This document shows positions 59,001-64,000 of a DNA stretch of 64,000 bases, one piece after another. Each line of letters starts with the position of its first letter. The stretch's first letter is position 1. The stretch covers positions 12,219,001-12,283,000 of the forward strand of contig OU612067.1 in the NCBI GenBank assembly GCA_914767715.1, in the 5' to 3' direction. The translations under genes and the position numbers were made by a program. The notes below the pieces were generated by a model. The model was not told the DNA's origin. It did not search any database and saw only the letters and a program-made list of their open reading frames with translations. Origin of the DNA: Membranipora membranacea. Lineage: Eukaryota > Bryozoa > Gymnolaemata > Cheilostomatida > Membraniporidae.

Positions 59001-62000
59001 TCAAAGAATTTTTAAATTAAATTTAGACTTAGGTGATGATGGAGCAAATGGAACTTAATGTGCTTATCGATCCTACCACACCAAGAGATCAAAGTTTTAT
59101 CCTTTAGCTTGCTTACTTGATCACATAGTGGTATTATCGAACTTTGGTCGGAGTGACAAATTAACACCTCAGCAGCTATCATCGAACTCTTTATCCTCTA
59201 GAAATCTGAACATCATTGCCTGTGTTTAACCTGACGCTGATGGATTCCTGTTGAAAACTTCACTCGAAAGTAGCTTCAATTAACTTAGAATAAGATATTG
59301 CTGTATGCCTTCTATCTCAGTTTGATAGTTAGCGAAATATTGGATCTGCAGAAGTTACAACTTTTAGAATCAACAAGCAATGACTGTGTGTAAACAGAGT
59401 TTTTGTGATTTTGCTTTCAGTTCCAGTTTTGCGAAATAATGATCTCACCAGATTTGTAAATGACAACATAGATAATTCTAGCGGAACACCAAGAAGAAGA
59501 ATACAGGTCAACATACTGCCAGAGGTGAGGAAATCTATTCCCCCAATATTGATATGGCAGCCCAGTGTCGTAACTGGCAAATTGGCAACATGATATCATA
59601 ACATTATCTCTCACTATAGGTCATATTCTTCCAATTCAGGTCATCGATCCAAAATGCAAGAAGGTGAAGGATGATGGAATATCATTCAGGATCATTGGAT
59701 TGGGACCGGTGGCAGGCAATATGCAGGCGGTTAGTGATCTAGATGCTGTTACTACTTACTTGATACAAGTAATGGTGAGAAATGATCAAGGTTTCCAGGC
59801 AAACACAACTATTACATACACAACTGGGGAATTAGGTGAGTCAGATATTTTGTAATTATGATCTCAAGAGCATGCATATAACCCTGCTCACATATCTCTG
59901 CAAATTTATGTTACCAATACAGTAAACACGTTAAAGTAGAGAAATATAACTAACAACTTACTGACTTGATGGATTGCCGGCATTGGCCACATGGACAGCT
60001 ACAATCTGGATTTAGCAAGTACACTGAGCAATTTATTGAATATTGAATGGCTAAGACAAATTTGATGTTTACAGCTCCTTATACAGAACCAAGACTATAT
60101 CTGAAATTTACAAGTTCCTGTGCCATAATTAATCTACAGCCGCCAGAAAAACCTAACGGGAATATTACACACTACAAGGTATGACGGTGTTTTCAGCTTC
60201 TCTCAAACTCCAGAAATCCATTACAAATATCATCACCATAAACTGCTAAAAAGCCTACACAAGGAGTTATTTGAGCAAACTGTATATCTCCATCACATAC
60301 AAAAGTCCAAAAAACATTATCTGGTCTGTCTAGAATGAATGAATGAATTACACAGTCTAGTCCTGGGTGATATGGTCTCTCATTTTTGTTTACTCAACCG
60401 ACATGCTTGAAAAACTCAATCAGGACCCCTTAAAAACAGATATTACCTAGACGCTGATACTTCCCGTATCCTGATACTACTGATACTACCCGAAACCGGA
60501 TATTATCCAACAACCCGCTATTATCTTGATCCTGATTTCACAGATAGCCTGATATTAACAGAATCCCATAAGGCTTTGAGTGTGACACAGTTGATAATCG
60601 ATGTTGATCTACAAAAGATGCTATAAATTCTGCAGTTTGCGGTGCTGTCTGTGAAAACTCCTCTGATACTGACACACAAATTAATATTCAGAATACAATT
60701 TTTTTGTCTTATACAAGAATAATTCCCGAAGACTTCCCCAGCTACATTCAAGGAGTTACATAGAATTTCCAACAAGTGACAACTCTCAAAAGCTGCTTCC
60801 AAAACAAACAAACGAAATTTGAAATTGGTTCTAGTGACCCAGTGTTCTAGTTAATTCATCACACTCCATTGTGTGATCTAGATCCATCATCCCATTCTTT
60901 TCTTCTCACTATTGAGATTTGTGGCTTTGATTTAGCTACCCATATACAATGCAGAGCTACAGCTGCAAACAACATCGGTGAGAGCCCAAAAACGGAGAGA
61001 GGCGGATTTACACTTTTCGAAGGTTGGTAATAAACTGCTTGATTCACAAATCAAGCGAATCATTAATTCACATCCCATCGCGCCCTTGGATGGTTTAGCA
61101 TACAAATATAAATATTTCCCCAATCATGAACTGCTTCTGCCTCCTATCCCTCAGATAGGATAAAACGTAAATGTCACCATTTGAGGTGGGTAGGGAATGC
61201 TAGAGCTTGACTTTAAAAGGTTGGTACAAATCCTGATCAGCAATGATAAATACGAAATACATGAGAAAGATAATTGAGCGCAAATAAGTGGAAATGAGAA
61301 GCTGTGAATTTTCTTTTATTTCAAACGAACACACTCATAACAATGTGATATTATATACACAACTTGACTTTAGAATTACAAATTTCAGTAAACAGTCAAG
61401 AGCCAGATGTTGAGACAATAGATGAGACGACTGGAACTGTTGTTCTAAGAATATTTCCTATTCAACCGGAGAACCGCGGGGTATCCATAAGGTAGAGACC
61501 TCTAGACTCCAGAGCACTAAAATATGTGACCATGAAAATAACACATTAAAGTGTAGTACATCTGATCAGTGATTAAGTTCAGTTGAGTTTTTTTAAGAAT
61601 CATATATCCTATTTGAAATTTACTGTACTCACAATTTGGGATATCACCACACAACATTCATGTGTGAATCTTTTACAGCTTATACCTCCTGGTAATAAGC
61701 GCAGAAGTGGCAACACCAAACGGCAGAAATAAGAGATCGCTGCCCTCAGAATGCAATATCAATAGGTTGTATAACTCAACTCATGCCACTACGAACAACC
61801 AAACATGTTACATAACAGCTGTCTTTGAATATGGAGAGATCAGTGAGAGTGGCCTGGTATTCACAGTTGGAGATGGGAAGACCGCTAAAGGGTACTATAA
61901 CCAGCCGCTGAAGAAAGATCAAACATACACCATCCACATTGGATTCACGGGCATTGTCAGGGTTAGTCAAAGCACTCATATATTTGCGCCCTTTCAACTT

Positions 62001-63873
62001 TTTCCCACCAAATAGAAAACTCAACTTTATAGGAAACGTTCAAAACTTCCCTCCGAGTAGTCCTCTCACCAGTAGGTAAATAATGTAGACATGGCATTAA
62101 GAGAACACTCTTCTATAGTGAGAACTCCATCAGATTCAGCATCTATAACATTGAGTATTGGTATTTTAATGATCTGTTCTTGAGAGCTGATGGGGATATG
62201 TCCCATGGATTGTATGGTATTCATGTATATTCATCATAACACCCTATTTTTTCAGGGAACAAGGACGTTCTTACAGTTCACAGAATCAACATCATTTCAA
62301 GGTGAGTGCAATGGCCAGTAAAAGTCTGCAAAATTGAAACACAGGAGCCATGAGCATGTTTACTTCTCCATCTCTCTCCATCAACATGACATTAACGATA
62401 ACGGTGACTTCGGGAGGTAAACCAGCTTTGGTTTATTTGTACAATATTGAGTCAAGTTCATTGTTGGCTCATAATTATTCTGAAACCGATTTCTTGTAAA
62501 ACAATAATTTACAAAGGGCAGAAAACAGTTGCATCTTAGATACTAGATAACAGTTATAAATTTTGATTAGGTCAAGCATATAAAGATGAGCTGTTCTCTT
62601 TTGGAGTTATATTTGTAAAACCACTAGCTCAATCCAATTACGACATAAAGTAACCTGTGCAGCTGGTTTGTATCACACAAAGTTTGTTAGAAAAAGTTAA
62701 TCTGTTAGAAGTTGCCTCTTCCTTCCCAATGATTTCCGAACAAACTAAGGTCTTGCGCCTCTCAAATGTTGCCGCATGATTAACCTCATCGGTCATCTCC
62801 ATTTTTCAGTGACAGTAGAGAGATGTCAATCACCGCCACCAATCAAGAACGCCCACCTTCTCAGTTCATCAGAGGACTACAGAGTTGGTACAGAGGCATT
62901 CTACCAATGTGATACTAACATTGTGTCTAGAGAAGGACGGTCAATGTGTACTGAAACAGCATCAGGACTAGACTGGTCGGAAAACACTCTTGTTTGCAAA
63001 CAACAAAAACTTGGTTGGTATTCAATTTAAATTATTGTATTTTAGTTGAGTGTCAGGGTGAGACTGTTCATATCTCAATCCTATAAATATCATTTGCTAT
63101 TATTATGCTTATTTTTCATGGCCAGCCTTATGTCATGTCATGATTCTTTCTTGTAAAGCTTCAATTTGATGTCATTCCAAATATATTGATGTACTTCATT
63201 ACCAAATTAATTGAGTACATGGCATAGATAGCTGTAATGATTTCCTAGTAGTTCAAACATTCGCATGTTACTGTGGCTATCTACCACAAGCTTTGTTACA
63301 TAATTGCAAGTAAGTGTTTTGAGTTTTGGAGCAATCAAAATTTTGTGGCCCAATATGGTGGACAGTTGAGTCATTATCGAGTAATACATTACAACAAAAA
63401 CATTTCCACTTCTTTGTTAACCACTAATTCTGCGAGTTTTGGGGATTAAACAAGTATTTTCAATCTGTAACCCAATATCAATTTTCCATACAGTTCAAAT
63501 CTTGGTTGGAGTGTTTGTTCCTGCACTAGTGATAATGGGGATCCTTCTGGTTGTGGTCTATTTAAGGAAGAGACCACAACCAACCCTGGAGTCCTGTAAC
63601 GAGCGGCCATCCAATGTACCTGCCATAAGATGTCGTGAAGAGACATCCTACCCTCCCCCATTTCAGGATATCGAATTGAGCTCAAGTTCCAACACAGAGT
63701 ATGCTGAAGTTGCAGACATGAAAGGGGATCAAAGAATAAAGAGAACGTATGAAAACTTTGAGCCGACTGATCAAAAGAAAGAAAATCAGTATGAGGCACT
63801 TCAACACCAAGCTGGCGCTATTGTAGCAGATGATGACCATGTTTATGCAGAGGCTCAACAAAGTAACTACTAG
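47006..63873 (+). CDS. gene C: lectin-FN3-sushi receptor with domain losses
   Basis: Exons in gene A numbering: 1 47006-47066; 2 49407-49673; 3 50771-50977; 4 51645-51754; 5 51978-52140; 6 52354-52451; 7 52715-52931; 8 53209-53324; 9 53736-53898; 10 54025-54116; 11 54891-55089; 12 55310-55419; 17 56995-57160; 18 59421-59524; 19 59640-59835; 20 60075-60178; 22 61389-61491; 23 61679-61961; 24 62256-62301; 25 62810-63013; 26 63494-63873. Exons 13-16 are gone, replaced by a LINE fragment; exon 12 joins exon 17 in phase 0. Exon 21 has lost its acceptor and first 77 nt. Skipping exons 20 and 21 gives one open frame of 3285 nt (1094 residues) with signal peptide, lectin domain, six FN3 domains, juxtamembrane module, sushi, TM and tail. 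Including exon 20 would break the frame. It may therefore be functional in shortened form or be decaying. Confidence 0.7.
47900..48740 (-). mobile_element. degenerate Ty3/gypsy-type pol fragment
   Basis: On the minus strand, a retropepsin-like C-terminal half near 48400-48620 (LQPSDGKLFGAGG, then FDNKSILTIYVVDNQSN and GLKRC) precedes an RNase H strand near 47960 (VAVETDHKPLVQII). Most of the RT between them is missing and stops are frequent. A dead remnant in gene C intron 1. Confidence 0.5.
49407..50977 (+). CDS. gene C exons 2-3: fucolectin/F5-8C-like domain
   Basis: Exons 49407-49673 and 50771-50977. NVAEGKSVGIH, VNLVDGLW, CSGCF, YWQVNLG, FVRYVKI, then the conserved RDPNNRITRHDLQ block and FDEVEVFAY. 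Exon 2 is six nt longer than in A, and much of its variable part differs. Confidence 0.75.
51645..52140 (+). CDS. gene C exons 4-5: FN3 domain 1 (type I)
   Basis: Exons 51645-51754 and 51978-52140, phases 1-0-1. FIPRQLSATSASG, LSWQAPQ; YKCGDKNW, HTCLVKVEKSPKNP. Clear ortholog of gene A exons 4-5. Confidence 0.75.
52354..52931 (+). CDS. gene C exons 6-7: FN3 domain 2 (type II)
   Basis: Exons 52354-52451 and 52715-52931. RWIYRISWT; MPSEYRLECLTTVNGKFQV; YLTDGHVNLRIRIWSRN. Phases 1-0-1. Confidence 0.75.
53209..53898 (+). CDS. gene C exons 8-9: FN3 domain 3 (type I)
   Basis: Exons 53209-53324 and 53736-53898. NCVEISYTEVQYPNAP; CKCTSNGDW; VTCQIRVVNNDNNE; KCR. Lacks the poly-Asn expansion of gene A. 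Confidence 0.75.
54025..55089 (+). CDS. gene C exons 10-11: FN3 domain 4 (type II)
   Basis: Exons 54025-54116 and 54891-55089. MMRKYRVTWE; APSTENCDSISSYSF; YTDGDVGVTVSVKAVNDPN. Exon 10 is complete here (92 nt), unlike the truncated gene B copy. The intron carries the SINE-like repeat at 54570-54665. Confidence 0.75.
54570..54665 (+). repeat. SINE-like repeat, ortholog of 26415-26510
   Basis: Near-identical to the gene B intron copy (GGTAGCACAGTTGATAGAGG), so both descend from one insertion. Confidence 0.4.
55310..57160 (+). CDS. gene C exons 12+17: hybrid FN3 domain (type I)
   Basis: Exon 12 (55310-55419) ends in phase 0 and exon 17 (56995-57160) starts in phase 0. The DNA between has lost exons 13-16. 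The product joins MNWSPPLYPNGGVTSYK of FN3-5 to YKCTGNDSW of FN3-7. Both halves are type I, so the chimera should still fold and the alternation of types is kept. The splice is inferred; the missing exons are seen directly by comparison with gene B. Confidence 0.65.
55654..56878 (+). mobile_element. LINE fragment occupying the gene C deletion
   Basis: Starts inside the endonuclease C-terminus (DYYQIIKKPTRNNK, GVSDHHVMHLIP with the SDH motif), then a linker (KPWITKHIDGLI) and an RT N-terminal half (KDYRPIAITSCLCKMLE, FAYRQKRSTQDAI, FSSAFDTI). It ends before the catalytic FADD box. One stop and a frameshift occur near 55890-55910. Both ends are cut, so it is not a simple insertion: ~2.45 kb of the gene B equivalent (27525-29975) is missing across it. 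Confidence 0.85.
57440..57965 (+). mobile_element. LINE RT fragment in gene C intron 17
   Basis: GVPQGSVIGPLLSFIYINDL, YVLFADDTNL, then a thumb-like fragment. Orthologous to 30560-31075 in gene B. The FADD box is intact, but both ends are missing. Confidence 0.85.
58067..58290. repeat. GC-richer insert, ortholog of 31187-31400
   Basis: Aligns with the gene B copy apart from ~24 extra bases around 58180. Family not recognised. Confidence 0.5.
59421..59835 (+). CDS. gene C exons 18-19: FN3 domain 8 (type II), intact
   Basis: Exons 59421-59524 (donor GTGAGG intact) and 59640-59835 (full 196 nt). PVLRNNDLTRFVNDNIDNSS; YLIQVMVRNDQGF. This copy shows what gene B lost. Confidence 0.8.
60075..61022 (+). 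pseudogene. gene C exons 20-21: FN3 domain 9, second half broken
   Basis: Exon 20 (60075-60178) is open with TAT where gene B has TAA. Exon 21 survives only as ~60907-61022: against gene B, the acceptor and first 77 nt are deleted between CATTCTTTTCT and CACTATTGAG. No usable in-frame acceptor is visible in the remnant. Skipping both exons keeps phase 1 to 1. Confidence 0.8.
61389..61961 (+). CDS. gene C exons 22-23: RPTP-like juxtamembrane module
   Basis: Exons 61389-61491 and 61679-61961, phases 1-2-0. TGTVVLRIFPIQPENRG; NQTCYITAVF; FTVGDGKTAKGYYNQPL; YTIHIGF. Intact. Confidence 0.75.
62256..63013 (+). CDS. gene C exons 24-25: linker and sushi domain
   Basis: Exons 62256-62301 and 62810-63013. 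Four-Cys CCP (ERCQSPPP, FYQCD, SMCTE, LVCKQ) with LDWSEN before the last Cys. Intact. Confidence 0.8.
63494..63873 (+). CDS. gene C exon 26: TM helix and tail with altered first motif
   Basis: TM core as in A and B, ended by RKR. The first tail motif reads YPPPFQDIEL: the PPxY/YEEI tyrosine is Phe (TTT at 63661). NTEYAEV, TYENF, QYEAL and HVYAEA are kept; ends SNY. The stop is TAG. Confidence 0.85.
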
Positions 63874-64000
63874 TTCTTCATCTCCATTTTATCTGCTCAG
63901 GACAAAACCAACAGAAAATATCCTAAATGAGATTCAATTTTCTGACAACGACCCAAACTGCACACTGCTTGTTTTCCATCAGTTTTTTTACAACCCTGCT

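Overview
This is animal (metazoan) nuclear DNA. It is AT-rich, the genes are split by many GT-AG introns, and it is scattered with LINE fragments, tRNA-derived SINE-like repeats, MITEs and a large foldback element. The clade cannot be fixed from sequence alone. The receptor architecture fits an invertebrate, and a sponge or other early-branching animal is possible but unproven.

Layout. (1) 1-2260: the last two exons of an unrelated + strand gene with a weak DUF4806-like C-terminus, bracketed by a perfect 60-bp inverted repeat. (2) 983-5138: intergenic, with a long C/T-rich tract. (3) 5360-24385: gene A, a complete 26-exon type I membrane receptor whose spliced reading frame closes at 1401 residues. 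(4) 24386-25937: intergenic, with a small candidate terminal exon and a MITE. (5) 25938-36989: gene B, a copy of only exons 10-26 carrying a 1-nt deletion, a donor GT-to-GA change, a 56-nt deletion and a nonsense codon. (6) 36990-46800: intergenic, dominated by a ~5.6-kb foldback element whose terminal inverted repeats contain ~105-bp tandem arrays. (7) 47006-63873: gene C, which has its own signal-peptide exon, lacks exons 13-16 (replaced by a LINE fragment) and has a broken exon 21, but can still splice to a 1094-residue open frame.

Shared protein plan: signal peptide; a two-exon fucolectin/F5-8C-like lectin domain; nine fibronectin type III (FN3) domains in gene A, alternating between two types (a Cys-rich type I and a type II); a membrane-proximal module resembling the juxtamembrane region of MAM-type receptor tyrosine phosphatases; a short linker exon; one sushi/CCP domain; one transmembrane helix; and a ~105-residue cytoplasmic tail with PPxY, YEEI, TxYxxV (ITSM-like), YxN and YxxL motifs. 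Each FN3 domain uses two exons with phases 1-0-1, so whole domains can be gained, lost or skipped without breaking frame.

Best candidate for an undescribed system: a clustered family of lectin-FN3-sushi receptors with immunoreceptor-like tails that is turning over by domain deletion, partial duplication and apparent sequence homogenisation. This resembles allorecognition or innate immune receptor loci. The immune or allorecognition role is inference; the exon structures, lesions and motif differences are read directly from the sequence.
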